Shown piece by piece: positions 53,227 to 61,759 of a stretch of DNA of 64,000 nucleotides. The stretch covers positions 1,265,501 to 1,329,500 of the forward strand of contig NZ_CP113061.1 in NCBI RefSeq assembly GCF_026625745.1. The letters are read 5' to 3'. The stretch is from Asticcacaulis sp. SL142 (lineage in GTDB: Bacteria; Pseudomonadota; Alphaproteobacteria; Caulobacterales; Caulobacteraceae). The position numbers and the translations under genes were made by a program. A model generated the notes under the pieces. It did not search any database, was not told where the DNA came from, and saw nothing but the letters and a program-made list of their open reading frames with translations. Position 1 is the first letter of the stretch. The number at the start of each line of letters is the position of its first letter.

Positions 53227-53703
53227 ATGACTATAGACCCCGATAAGGTGCGCGCGTTTAGTCTGCGCCACCTGCACGGCAAGACGCCTGAATTGTCATT
53301 TGGCGATCGCATGGCCGACAAAATCGCCGCCATAGTCGGGTCGTGGCGGTTTATCATCATTCAGTCGGTACTGCTGTTCGGCTGGATTTTGGTCAATGTC
53401 TTTGCCTGGATCAAGGCGTGGGATCCGTACCCGTTTATCCTGCTTAATCTGGCCCTGTCGTTTCAGGCGGCGTTTACCGCCCCGATCCTGATGATGTCGC
53501 AGAACCGTCAGTCCGATATCGATCGTGGTAAGGCGCAACTGGATTACGATGTAAACCTGAAAGCCGAACTGGATATCGAAGCTCTGCACCAAAAGATCGA
53601 CATGATGCGCGAAGACGATATCAACCGCCTGATCAAGCTGGTCGAGGTGTTGTGCGAGGAACGTAACGCCCGTTTGGCGCAAGAGACAGCCAAGCCTGAC
53701 TGA
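53227..53703 (+). CDS. DUF1003 membrane protein
   Basis: 158 residues with two transmembrane helices (FIIIQSVLLFGWILVNVFAW and ILLNLALSFQAAFTAPILMM). The MMSQNRQSDIDRGKAQLDYD signature is the hallmark of DUF1003. A helical cytoplasmic tail follows (EALHQKIDMMREDDINRLIK). Function unknown. Closely follows coq7 (6-base gap), so co-transcription is likely. Converges with a minus-strand gene two bases away. Confidence 0.92.
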   Translation: MTIDPDKVRAFSLRHLHGKTPELSFGDRMADKIAAIVGSWRFIIIQSVLLFGWILVNVFAWIKAWDPYPFILLNLALSFQAAFTAPILMMSQNRQSDIDRGKAQLDYDVNLKAELDIEALHQKIDMMREDDINRLIKLVEVLCEERNARLAQETAKPD

Positions 53704-53704
53704 G

Positions 53705-54031
53705 TCAGATATTCATAAATTCCAGGCTGTGGCGCAGTTTTTCGATGATGGTTTCGCGCACATCATCATCCAGATCACCCAGTTCCAACTGCACATCGCC
53801 ATTGGCCGCGACCCGAACCGTCACCGGCTCGCCCTGAAAGGTAAAGCGGGTGACTTTCGGGCCAAACAGCCGCTCACGACGTGTTTCCAGATTGACCTTA
53901 AGCGCCGATTGTAACGCCGTTTCAAACTCGTCACGCTTAACCGCCCTATAACCTTCGGCTGCCCGTTCCCCCGACAACGCAAAGTGCAGAACGCCGAATT
54001 TACGACGATCCAGCTCAAACCGAATGGGCAT
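53705..54031 (-). CDS. Small hypothetical protein downstream of HNH endonuclease gene
   Basis: 108 residues of mixed alpha/beta character (MPIRFELDRRKFGVLHFALS, then AAEGYRAVKRDEFETALQSA and ELGDLDDDVRETIIEKLRHS). No signal peptide or transmembrane helix. It begins three bases after the HNH gene stop, implying one transcript. I do not recognise the family. Confidence 0.7.
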   Translation of the reverse strand: MPIRFELDRRKFGVLHFALSGERAAEGYRAVKRDEFETALQSALKVNLETRRERLFGPKVTRFTFQGEPVTVRVAANGDVQLELGDLDDDVRETIIEKLRHSLEFMNI

Positions 54032-54034
54032 ATT

Positions 54035-54595
54035 TTATGCCTCCAGCAAAGTGTCCCAATACAGGTAATCTACCCAACTTTCGTGAAGATAGTGAGGCGG
54101 AAAACGACGCCCCAGCTCCTGTAGCTGATACATTGTTGGCCGGTGTGGGTTTTTTGTCGGCATCATACGTGCCTGCTGGGGAGTTTTTCCCCCTTTGCGC
54201 AAGTTGCACGGCGCGCAGGCCGTCAGGATATTCTGCCAGGTCGATTTTCCACCCTGAGATACCGGCACCACATGATCAAAGGTAAGGTCATGCCGCGCGC
54301 CGCAGTACTGGCACGCAAACTTATCGCGCAGGAACACATTGTAGCGCGTAAAGGCCGGCGGGCGGTTCTGATCGATGTAGGATTTGAGGGCTATAACGCT
54401 CGGCAGGCGCATCGACATCGACGGAGAGCGGATTTCGAGATCGTAGGTCGACACCACATCGACGCGACCTTCGTAAACCGCTTTCACGACTTCCTGCCAC
54501 GGACGGGTCGATAAGGGGTAATAGCTCAGCGGCCTGAAATCGGAATTGAGCACAAGAGCGCGCCAGTCCGAAGGGGGGCTTTTTAAAATATTCAT
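54035..54595 (-). CDS. HNH endonuclease
   Basis: 186 residues. The beta-beta-alpha metal HNH domain is complete: CQYCGARHDLTFDHVVPVSQ, then GGKSTWQNILTACAPCNLRK with two CxxC zinc knuckles and the catalytic His in the DHVVP segment. The N-terminal 80 residues (VLNSDFRPLSYYPLSTRPWQ, EVVKAVYEGRVDVVSTYDLE) match the conserved free-standing HNH family that is nearly universal in alphaproteobacteria, so it is probably a housekeeping nuclease rather than a homing enzyme. First gene of a two-gene unit. Confidence 0.93.
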   Translation of the reverse strand: MNILKSPPSDWRALVLNSDFRPLSYYPLSTRPWQEVVKAVYEGRVDVVSTYDLEIRSPSMSMRLPSVIALKSYIDQNRPPAFTRYNVFLRDKFACQYCGARHDLTFDHVVPVSQGGKSTWQNILTACAPCNLRKGGKTPQQARMMPTKNPHRPTMYQLQELGRRFPPHYLHESWVDYLYWDTLLEA

Positions 54596-54868
54596 CGCCG
54601 CATCCTTCGCATCGCGTAAGGGGTCAGGGCGGGTAAGCGACAGGGTACGGGGAAGACGCGGCCTCCTTATGTGTCGTCAGTGGTTATCCACACATCCATT
54701 TAGAACCTGATTCACCGAAAAAGAAACAGTGAAATTTATGCGACACTTTATTACGCTCAGGTGCCGCGAGGCTCGCCGCATTGGCGGCGGCGGCCAGTTT
54801 ACGAACTTTGGCGCCCTTGCCAAAACTCACTAAGCCAGCTTAGTGAGTTTTGGAGACTATTTTCCGCC

Positions 54869-55696
54869 ATGACCTACATTACCCGCTTTGCCCCCTCGCC
54901 CACCGGATATCTGCATTTGGGCCATGCCTTTAGTGCGCTGACGGCGTTTGAAGCGGCGCGCCGTCACGGCGGTGCGTTCATCCTGCGTCTTGAGGACATC
55001 GACCACACCCGCTGCCGCCTGGAATATGAGCAGGCGATCTATGACGACCTGCGCTGGCTGGAGCTTGACTGGCCCGAACCCGTCCTGCGCCAGAGCGAGC
55101 ACATGGCTGACTATCAGTCCGCCCTTGAACGGCTGAAAAGCATGGGGCTGGTTTACCCGTGCTATAAAACCCGCAAGGAACTGATGCTGGAGGCCTTAAG
55201 CGCCCCCCAAGACACGCCGCCTCTACCGCCCGCCGATGCGCCGCTGGATCGCGAACCCGCATGGCGACTATCTTTGGCGGAGGCTTGCGACTATCTGGGT
55301 TCGCGCTGGGGCGGCCTTGGGTTTGAGGAACAGGGCCGTGGCCCGCATGACGAGCATGGCTGGCAAGTGGCCGATCCACAGGTCAATGGCGATGTCGTTC
55401 TGGCCCGCAAGGATGTCGGTATCGCCTATCATCTGGCGGTCGTGGTCGATGATGCCCGTCAGGGGATCACCCACATCCATCGCGGCCATGATCTGTTTGA
55501 GGCCACCCACACTCAGGTTTTGCTTCAGGCCCTGCTGGGGCTGCCGACCCCGCAATACCATCACCACGCTCTTTTGCTTGACGAAACCGGTCAGCGTCTG
55601 GCCAAGCGCAAGGGCTCAAAATCCTTAGCCGATCTGCGTAAAGAGGGTGCAAACCTTGAAAGTATCAAACGCCTTCTGAGCGTTAATCCAGTTTAA
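54869..55696 (+). CDS. gluQRS: Glutamyl-Q tRNA(Asp) synthetase
   Basis: 275 residues. A truncated glutamyl-tRNA-synthetase-like enzyme that attaches Glu to the queuosine base of tRNA(Asp). The HIGH-equivalent motif is FAPSPTGYLHLGHAFSALTA and the KMSKS-equivalent is QRLAKRKGSKSLADL. The anticodon-binding domain is missing, as expected for GluQRS. Notable is the absence of the usual C-x-C...Y...C zinc cluster: only Cys at VYPCYKTRKE and scattered residues remain. ATG 54869 begins MTYITRFAPS, fitting the family. Its 3' end overlaps the convergent lipoprotein gene by 14 bases. Confidence 0.93.
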   Translation: MTYITRFAPSPTGYLHLGHAFSALTAFEAARRHGGAFILRLEDIDHTRCRLEYEQAIYDDLRWLELDWPEPVLRQSEHMADYQSALERLKSMGLVYPCYKTRKELMLEALSAPQDTPPLPPADAPLDREPAWRLSLAEACDYLGSRWGGLGFEEQGRGPHDEHGWQVADPQVNGDVVLARKDVGIAYHLAVVVDDARQGITHIHRGHDLFEATHTQVLLQALLGLPTPQYHHHALLLDETGQRLAKRKGSKSLADLRKEGANLESIKRLLSVNPV

Positions 55697-57275
55697 ATGC
55701 CGTAAGAATTCCAGTCCATCGCAGATCATTAGATATATAATCAAATCCACTTTCAGCTATTATAAGGTATCTTTCAGGAGTTATAATAACTCTTCCCGGC
55801 TTATCACAACTCCAAATAACCTGCCTTGTATTTATATCTATAGCATATAATTTATACATAGAGCTTACGAATATAACATTATTAGCAACAACAGCGTTAC
55901 CCATAACTTGTTTTTGCTCTATCCATGGCCCTTCTGATACTGTCAAAGACCACTTTATAGCGCCTGTTTTCTCATCAATAGCATCTAGTTGCGGAGGATA
56001 AGTCCGAAAAGCATAGACCACACCTTTGGCATATGCCGGCTCAATCCTGTAGCCGAACGAAGATGTCCAAACTTCGCTTGCTTTGACAGTATCAAAGCTT
56101 CTGAGTTTTAAGTTCCCTAAATAATCAAAAGTATAAGCAGGTACTAAAATCCTCCCACCTTCAGTTCCGACAACAGAATATTCGTAGCTATATCCATCAG
56201 ATTCAGCAGATTTATCCTCAATATCAGACAGAAGATGGCCATTTTCCGTACCGTAAGTTTTCACACTTCTATCAGAATATAAATTAATTCCAGAGCTATC
56301 TATTGCCGTAGAAAGCACAGCCGATCGACCTACATTGTCTTGCTTCCATAAAAACTCTCCATCGGAAGCCCTGTACGCAGAGACCTTAGGATTTTCAGAC
56401 CCATACATAAAGAAGATGTTTCCGCTATAAGCATTTGTCTTTCCGACAACACGATCCGAAGCAGAAACTCTTTTTATAACCTCGCCATTTTTTGAATTTA
56501 AAAACACATGAATATTATTTGAAAAATTTGGAGATATTGTTAGAGCAACTGTATTATCAGAAAACACCAGACCTCCAGATAATATCCCTTCACCAGCTTC
56601 ATAAGACCATATCTGATTTCCGGTTTTAACGTCCAAAGCAGCAACACCGCCGTAGTTTATATTGACCCCTGTGATCCTCTGAGCGTATAAAAGGCCACCT
56701 CCAGGTATTATATTACCATATAAATTTGAATACGAATTGCTCCATACCTTAGTCATTTTACTTGGATTTATATGTATATCTACATAAGCTGAATGCTTAG
56801 AGTCTCTTTGATTCACGCCCCAAGGCTTAAGGTTAACTATTACTTTGTAGTCAAATTCTTTTGTCGTATTAGGATATACGGTCGCGCAGGCCACATCCTG
56901 ACACAGGCGGAATGTAACCTTGCCTGTATACTCCCCGCCGCCAAGATCGCTTTTGGTTTTAAACTTTGCGCTGAACTGACCAGACGTTGAGGTGGTTAAG
57001 CTGCCATCCAATGTCAAAAAACCGGCGTCATACTGCACATCCGGATAGATAGGGGTCGTTGCCGAACCTGACTGCGTGGCCGTAAAGCTTAAAGAGGTTT
57101 CGGTTTGACCTTCCACCACATCGGCTGATTGGGAAGTCGCCGAGAGGGTCACGCTAGGGGGTGGTGGGGGAACGGGTGGCGCCGAGGATCCACCCCCGCC
57201 GCCTCCGCCGCCTCCGCAAGCCGCCAAACTCATCGGCAAGATAATTGCACAGGCAAGGCCTGACAGGTGGCGCAT
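55683..57275 (-). CDS. Lipoprotein with PQQ-type beta-propeller, compositionally chimeric
   Basis: About 530 residues. Lipobox LPMSLAAC, then a poly-Gly tract and a Pro-rich linker. A beta-sandwich follows (about 40-150; VTLSATSQSADVVEGQTETS), then an eight-bladed PQQ/WD-like propeller with repeats such as GGVAALDVKTGNQIWSYEAG, VSAYRASDGEFLWKQDN and LYAIDINTRQVIWSCDKPG. This is the BamB-like or outer-membrane-anchored propeller architecture; no enzyme motif is seen. ATG 57275 is chosen, with GGGG upstream. The first 400 bases of the gene match neighbours in G+C, whereas 55700-56870 is strikingly A+T-rich, so the propeller part may have been acquired by recombination. Confidence 0.82.
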   Translation of the reverse strand: MRHLSGLACAIILPMSLAACGGGGGGGGGSSAPPVPPPPPSVTLSATSQSADVVEGQTETSLSFTATQSGSATTPIYPDVQYDAGFLTLDGSLTTSTSGQFSAKFKTKSDLGGGEYTGKVTFRLCQDVACATVYPNTTKEFDYKVIVNLKPWGVNQRDSKHSAYVDIHINPSKMTKVWSNSYSNLYGNIIPGGGLLYAQRITGVNINYGGVAALDVKTGNQIWSYEAGEGILSGGLVFSDNTVALTISPNFSNNIHVFLNSKNGEVIKRVSASDRVVGKTNAYSGNIFFMYGSENPKVSAYRASDGEFLWKQDNVGRSAVLSTAIDSSGINLYSDRSVKTYGTENGHLLSDIEDKSAESDGYSYEYSVVGTEGGRILVPAYTFDYLGNLKLRSFDTVKASEVWTSSFGYRIEPAYAKGVVYAFRTYPPQLDAIDEKTGAIKWSLTVSEGPWIEQKQVMGNAVVANNVIFVSSMYKLYAIDINTRQVIWSCDKPGRVIITPERYLIIAESGFDYISNDLRWTGILTAFKLD

Positions 57276-57535
57276 TTCATCCCCCAAACGGAACTGTTTT
57301 TACAACATAATATTACCGCTTTTGTTAATCATGCCTCAATTTGCCGTCAACCCAATCACTACCAGAGGGCGAATTTAACCAAATAATTGCCACCAGCCGG
57401 TATAAAAAAAAACGCAGGCTCCGTCAGGAACCCGCGCCTCATTTTTTAAAATTTGATCGCGTATCTTAATCCAAAAGCGGCACACAGTTATTGACTGCGT
57501 AGAACTTCGTTTGGGATGCGTTTTCTAAAAACCAC

Positions 57536-57739
57536 TTAGAGCAGTTTCAAATCGACCGCTGCGGTCTTGCCACGCTCGGTTTGCAGTTCGTAGGCGATCT
57601 TTTGACCATCAGCCAGACCTTGCAGGCCCGCGCGCTGAACGGCCGAAATGTGTACGAACACATCTGAACCACCGTTAGACGGCTGAATGAAGCCGAAGCC
57701 CTTCGTTGAGTTAAACCACTTGACTGTACCTTCAGCCAT
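57536..57739 (-). CDS. Cold-shock domain protein
   Basis: 67 residues, one cold-shock (OB-fold) domain: GTVKWFNSTKGFGFIQP (RNP1 FGFI) and SDVFVHISAVQRAG (RNP2 VFVHI). It acts as an RNA chaperone. The ATG has AAGGAGAG upstream. A 370-base gene-free leader upstream is typical of cspA-type genes with long 5' untranslated regions. Family assignment is secure; cold induction is not shown by sequence. Confidence 0.96.
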   Translation of the reverse strand: MAEGTVKWFNSTKGFGFIQPSNGGSDVFVHISAVQRAGLQGLADGQKIAYELQTERGKTAAVDLKLL

Positions 57740-58111
57740 GATGCTCTCCTTATCTAAAACGAGCTGTTATCGAGGTGGGAAGCGCACTTCCCGTAGACAA
57801 TCGCATATCTCGGTAGCAGTTAGTTTGAGATCAGGAGACATGGCCCTAAAAAGGAACATATCACCGGAGCCCGTGGTATCGGCAGCCAGACTAACGAATT
57901 GTGCAAGCATTAAGACAGCGGTTTTTTTAACGGTCAAATAAAAACGCTGTAAAATGGCCCCTCTCCTCATAAAAAACCCGTGAGATTCATCAGAACAATG
58001 TTATCCAATGCGCGTGGTGGCTAAAAAAATGGCGCGCCCCCCCTTCTGTGGCGCGCCTGCCTAGGCTAAATATCAATCCGCGTCTTTTTCTGCCGGGAGT
58101 CCCTCTACCCT
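57740..58111. other. Long leader/promoter region of the cold-shock gene
   Basis: About 370 bases without a convincing gene. Read on the minus strand, GGGAAG-TGCG-CTTCCC (57778-57793) forms a tight stem-loop about 40-55 bases before the csp ATG. A 67-codon frame spans 57767-57970 but has no family motifs. Two copies of the palindrome GGCGCGCC lie at 58031-58038 and 58050-58057 and can pair with each other. On the minus strand the pair is followed by ATTTTTTT, giving a terminator-like structure with no obvious gene to end. Confidence 0.45.
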
Positions 58112-59176
58112 ATGCGCGCCTCCGTCCTTAGACGCCTGTTCCTTAAGCGGGTTTTGTCACTTCCACCAGCCGTCCTGCGCTTTCTGGCGGGCGGCAGCGT
58201 CGTCCATGTCGATGGGCGCACCCTTGATGCGCAGACTCAATTTCTGTGGCGCACCTATCTGAGCAGCCACCACCCGACACCCCTGACCGTGAACGCAAGC
58301 TCGCTGGAGTTGGCCCGGCAGGAATGGCGGGACGCCGCAAACCTAATGTGCGCCCCTCTGGATGGGCGGGTGCGCATTGAGCCGGTCGGCAGAACGCCCC
58401 AGATCAGTGGCCAGATCACCGCCCCGATCAGCGGACAGTTGATCCGCCCGCTGCTCATAGCCCCCGATGCACCGTTGATTGTCTTTTTTCACGACGGCGG
58501 CGGTGTACTGGGCGGGGCTGAGTTGTCAAAAAGCTTTGCCACACTTTTGGCGGCGGAAACCAAGAGCCCGGTCTATTTGCCCGACTACCGACTGGCACCA
58601 GAGCACCGCTTTCCAGCCGCGTTGGAGGATGCCCGTTTGGCCTATGACTGGGCCGTGGCCAATGCGGAATCCCTGGGAGTGATGACGGGTGCGGTCGCGG
58701 TGGGCGGACAATCGATTGGCGCGTCCCTCGCCACGCGGCTATGCCTTGACCTCAAACGTGAGTTCAAGCCTCTGCCCGTCGCTCAACTGTTGATTTCACC
58801 GTTGCTTGATCTGGCCGATGACACGATTGCCGCCTCGGCCTATGCGAAAAGCTGGCCGGTGTCGTCGGCGGATATCGCCACCCTGATCGATCACTACGGC
58901 GGTGCGGGCATCAACCTGACTTCGCCGCAGGTGTCACCGCTTAGGGAATCTGTGGTCGTAGGACAACCCAAGGCCCTGATCGTGGCTGGTGGCCTCGATC
59001 CCGTCGCCCATCAGGCCGAGGCGTGGACGCGCCGTCTGATGGAGGCCCGCACTGAGGTGGTTTATCGTCGCTACGACACCCTGCCACACAGCTTTCCGTT
59101 ATTTACAGATGTCGTTGATTCCGCCCGCAGCGCCGCCTTAGATATTTCGCAAAACTGGCTGAAATTATTGGCGTAA
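58112..59176 (+). CDS. HSL/acetylesterase-type alpha/beta hydrolase
   Basis: 354 residues. Hydrolase core: oxyanion motif FHDGGGVLGG (normally HGGG; one residue differs), LPDYRLAPEHRFPAALEDAR, nucleophile elbow VGGQSIGASLA (GxSxG), Asp in AGGLDPVAHQAEA and His in TLPHSFPLF. This is the hormone-sensitive-lipase branch (Abhydrolase_3). No clear signal peptide, though the N-terminus is basic and hydrophobic. Likely an intracellular or membrane-associated carboxylesterase. Convergent with pyrD, 11 bases apart. Confidence 0.9.
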   Translation: MRASVLRRLFLKRVLSLPPAVLRFLAGGSVVHVDGRTLDAQTQFLWRTYLSSHHPTPLTVNASSLELARQEWRDAANLMCAPLDGRVRIEPVGRTPQISGQITAPISGQLIRPLLIAPDAPLIVFFHDGGGVLGGAELSKSFATLLAAETKSPVYLPDYRLAPEHRFPAALEDARLAYDWAVANAESLGVMTGAVAVGGQSIGASLATRLCLDLKREFKPLPVAQLLISPLLDLADDTIAASAYAKSWPVSSADIATLIDHYGGAGINLTSPQVSPLRESVVVGQPKALIVAGGLDPVAHQAEAWTRRLMEARTEVVYRRYDTLPHSFPLFTDVVDSARSAALDISQNWLKLLA

Positions 59177-59187
59177 CAGATACCGTC

Positions 59188-60273
59188 TTAACCCTGACCC
59201 ACAGCTTGGGAAATGTGCGTGAAGCCATCCGCTTTCAACCGCTTGACCAGATCGCGCTTGATGCGGTCGGTCAGCCCTGACCCTTCATAGACCAGCGCCG
59301 AATAGATCTGCACCAGCGAAGCCCCGGCCCTGATCTTGGCATAGGCCCGTTCGCCGGAATTGATGCCGCCTGCCCCGATCAGCATCAGCTTGCCGCCCGA
59401 TGCGCCATAAGCCACGCGCAGGGCCTGCGTCGATAACGCAAACAAAGGCTCCCCCGACAGACCGCCGCTTTCACCGGCATGGGCGGACCTAAGCGTGTCC
59501 GGCCGTTCCAGCGTCGTATTGGAAATGATCAGCCCGTCCAGCTTATGATCAATGGCGCTTTCGACCGTATCCACAATCTCCGCGTCATCTAGATCCGGCG
59601 CGATCTTAAGAAAGATCGGATAGTTGGTGCCGGTCACGCTTTTAAGATCATGGCGCGTCTCGGCGATGCGCGACAACAGCTCATCCAGATGCCCGCGCCC
59701 CTGCAAAGCCCGCAGTCCCGGTGTGTTGGGGGACGAAATATTGACGGTAAAATAAGAACTCAAGCCCCACAGGGTTTTCAGCCCCGTCACATAATCAGCC
59801 ATGCGGTCGGTAGCGTCTTTATTCGCGCCAATATTGGCTCCGATGACCGCATGGTTTGGCCGTCCGGCATAGCGGCTCAGATGGCCGGAAAAGACCTCAA
59901 GCCCCTTATTGTTGAACCCCATGCGATTGATAACGGCTTCGTCCTCTTTCAGGCGAAACAGACGCGGTCGGGGGTTGCCCGCCTGCGGCAGAGGGGTGAC
60001 CGTACCACATTCGACAAAGCCAAAACCGGCGCGAATCATGGCCAGCGGCACGTCGGCGTTTTTATCAAAACCGGCGGCAAGCCCTACGCAATTGCCGACC
60101 TCAAGCGTCCCGCCGTCATAGGGAATAGTTACGCTCAGTTCCGGCGGATTATAATCCGACGACGGCCCCATTCCCGTCACACTGCCCAATTTCAGCAGGT
60201 GCAGGGTCGCGGTATGAGCGTCTTCGCCATCTAGGCCGTGCAGCGCCCTTACTACCGGTTTGAAGATATCCAT
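59188..60273 (-). CDS. pyrD: Dihydroorotate dehydrogenase (quinone), class 2
   Basis: 361 residues. FMN- and quinone-dependent class 2 enzyme of pyrimidine synthesis, at the inner-membrane face. N-terminal helices for membrane binding precede VGLAAGFDKNADVP, GTVTPLPQAGNPRPRLFRL, NRMGFNNKG, YFTVNISSPNTPGLRALQG (with catalytic Ser) and LIGAGGINSGERAYAKIRAG (FMN phosphate loop). It starts at the TGATG junction with the upstream phosphatase gene (one-base overlap), so translation is coupled. Confidence 0.97.
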   Translation of the reverse strand: MDIFKPVVRALHGLDGEDAHTATLHLLKLGSVTGMGPSSDYNPPELSVTIPYDGGTLEVGNCVGLAAGFDKNADVPLAMIRAGFGFVECGTVTPLPQAGNPRPRLFRLKEDEAVINRMGFNNKGLEVFSGHLSRYAGRPNHAVIGANIGANKDATDRMADYVTGLKTLWGLSSYFTVNISSPNTPGLRALQGRGHLDELLSRIAETRHDLKSVTGTNYPIFLKIAPDLDDAEIVDTVESAIDHKLDGLIISNTTLERPDTLRSAHAGESGGLSGEPLFALSTQALRVAYGASGGKLMLIGAGGINSGERAYAKIRAGASLVQIYSALVYEGSGLTDRIKRDLVKRLKADGFTHISQAVGQG

Positions 60274-60791
60274 CAGGCCGGTTCCTCATCGGCACCGATC
60301 AGGTCTTTTGGCTTATAGAGCCCGTCATAGGTCGGACGCCCCGCCACATCGACTTCAAACACGGTCGCGGTCGCGGTCGGGTAGCTGCCGCGGATACGGT
60401 CCGTGATCTCAGGCCCTGCCGCCCCTTCATAGAGGTATTCAGACACCAGATACTGCACACCCGGATTATGGGCGATGACCAGCAGGCACTCACCGCGATC
60501 GTCATGGGCCTCAATGAACTGACGCAGTTTGCGCGAGCCAGCATTATAAAGCGCGTCGTTCACTTCGGCGTCGATCCCACCAAACACGGCTGATACCTGC
60601 TCAAAGGTCTGAAGCGTGCGGTGGGCCGAAGAGACCAGCGCAAAATCGGGCTTTAGCCCATAATCTTTCAGGGCCAGCGCCACCGCCGCCGCTTCGCGCA
60701 AGCCCCGTGGGGCCAAGTCGCGATCGAAGTCTTCGCCGCTTTCGGCGTCTTTTTCCGCCTTGCCATGGCGCATGATAATCAGATGTTTCAT
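60273..60791 (-). CDS. SixA-like histidine phosphatase
   Basis: 172 residues of the histidine phosphatase (phosphoglycerate-mutase-like) superfamily. The catalytic RHG lies in IIMRHGKAEKD, a second Arg in SSAHRTLQTFE and the second His in LVIAHNPGVQYL. The short SixA branch lacks the mutase insertions. SixA dephosphorylates phosphohistidine in phosphorelays or PTS proteins; the target here is unknown. Forms a coupled pair with pyrD (TGATG). Confidence 0.9.
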   Translation of the reverse strand: MKHLIIMRHGKAEKDAESGEDFDRDLAPRGLREAAAVALALKDYGLKPDFALVSSAHRTLQTFEQVSAVFGGIDAEVNDALYNAGSRKLRQFIEAHDDRGECLLVIAHNPGVQYLVSEYLYEGAAGPEITDRIRGSYPTATATVFEVDVAGRPTYDGLYKPKDLIGADEEPA

Positions 60792-60856
60792 GACGGGTGA
60801 TATGGCCCAAAATCTATGACTCTAAAAGCAGAATTAACGGGTCTCAAATTAAAATT

Positions 60857-61603
60857 TCATGCCTTTTCGATCTCGCGCGCCGTCGGCACGGGCTTCGCCC
60901 CCAGAGCCTCACGGATATCGCTTAGGATCGATTTGTCAGCGGACTTTTGAGTCAGCGCCACAAACGGTCGGCGACCCGCTTCCATCAGGATCAGACCGCC
61001 ATTCATCGGCAGCACGTTCGGCACGATCATTTCAATCGTCTTTGACCAGCGCGTCAAGGCCCGCCACGGCGGGGTGTAAAGCGCGTATGACCAGGCCAGC
61101 GGTTCAAGCTCAGCGTCACGAATGGCGGTTTCAAGCTGCATGCGGCTATAGGGCAATCCGTGGCCAAACGGCGTTTTTTCGGCATGGGCCCAGAACCCGC
61201 CGCGCGCCGCCACCGCAATAATCAGACGGCCATTGGGTGACAGCAGGCGCGAGGCCTCCAGCAACAGACGCTCAGGGTTTTGCGCTTCTTCGAGGGCATG
61301 GATCAGCAGTATTCGGTCGAACAGACCGCCCGAAAACGGCAGGGCCTGCTCATCGACCAGCACCGAGCGTACGCGCAAATCTTCGGGCCAGATTTCGGCC
61401 CCCTGCGCTGCCGGCATGGCCGCCAGCACCCGCCGCGCCTTGGCAAACGGGGCCAGATACGGCGTGGCATAGCCCAGCCCCAGCACATCGAGCCCGGTCA
61501 CATCATCCCACGCTTCCATCAGCTTATCGCTGACCATCTGGCGGGCCATCATCCCTTCGGGGGTGGTATAAAACCGGTTTAAATCTTCGACCGAACGGCG
61601 CAC
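60857..61603 (-). CDS. Class I SAM-dependent methyltransferase
   Basis: 248 residues. Motif I region is DVTGLDVLGLGYATPYLAPF, followed by LVDEQALPFSGGLFDRILLI (motif II/IV) and LLLEASRLLSPNGRLIIAVA. The Methyltransf_11 pattern is complete though the G-rich loop is GLGYATP. It starts at GTG 61603 (MRRSVEDLNRFY), consistent with homologues. It is divergent from gloB; in many alphaproteobacteria this gene neighbours gloB. The substrate is unknown. Confidence 0.88.
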   Translation of the reverse strand: MRRSVEDLNRFYTTPEGMMARQMVSDKLMEAWDDVTGLDVLGLGYATPYLAPFAKARRVLAAMPAAQGAEIWPEDLRVRSVLVDEQALPFSGGLFDRILLIHALEEAQNPERLLLEASRLLSPNGRLIIAVAARGGFWAHAEKTPFGHGLPYSRMQLETAIRDAELEPLAWSYALYTPPWRALTRWSKTIEMIVPNVLPMNGGLILMEAGRRPFVALTQKSADKSILSDIREALGAKPVPTAREIEKA

Positions 61604-61696
61604 GGGCTACGCAAATCCTTATAGGAACTCTTCTTTTCAGGGCATTATGTTAGCAGCAATTCCCCTGAACATACAACCGTCCCCTATTTTACACAT

Positions 61697-61733
61697 GGCC
61701 ATTCTTTGACAATAGGGCCATTCTTTGACAATA
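61697..61733 (+). repeat. Tandem 18-base repeat with duplicated TTGACA upstream of gloB
   Basis: GGCCATTCTTTGACAATA occurs at 61697-61714 and again at 61716-61733. Each copy contains TTGACA, the -35 consensus (61706-61711 and 61725-61730). From the second, a 17-base spacer leads to TACACA at 61748-61753, placing a possible transcription start at or next to the A of the gloB ATG (61760). Confidence 0.6.
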
Positions 61734-61759
61734 CCAATGGCCGCACTTACACAAGGGAC

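Noticed and set aside
57767-57970. 67-codon minus-strand frame in the cold-shock leader
   Set aside because: It overlaps the structured leader and has no family resemblance; a leader peptide cannot be excluded but is unsupported.
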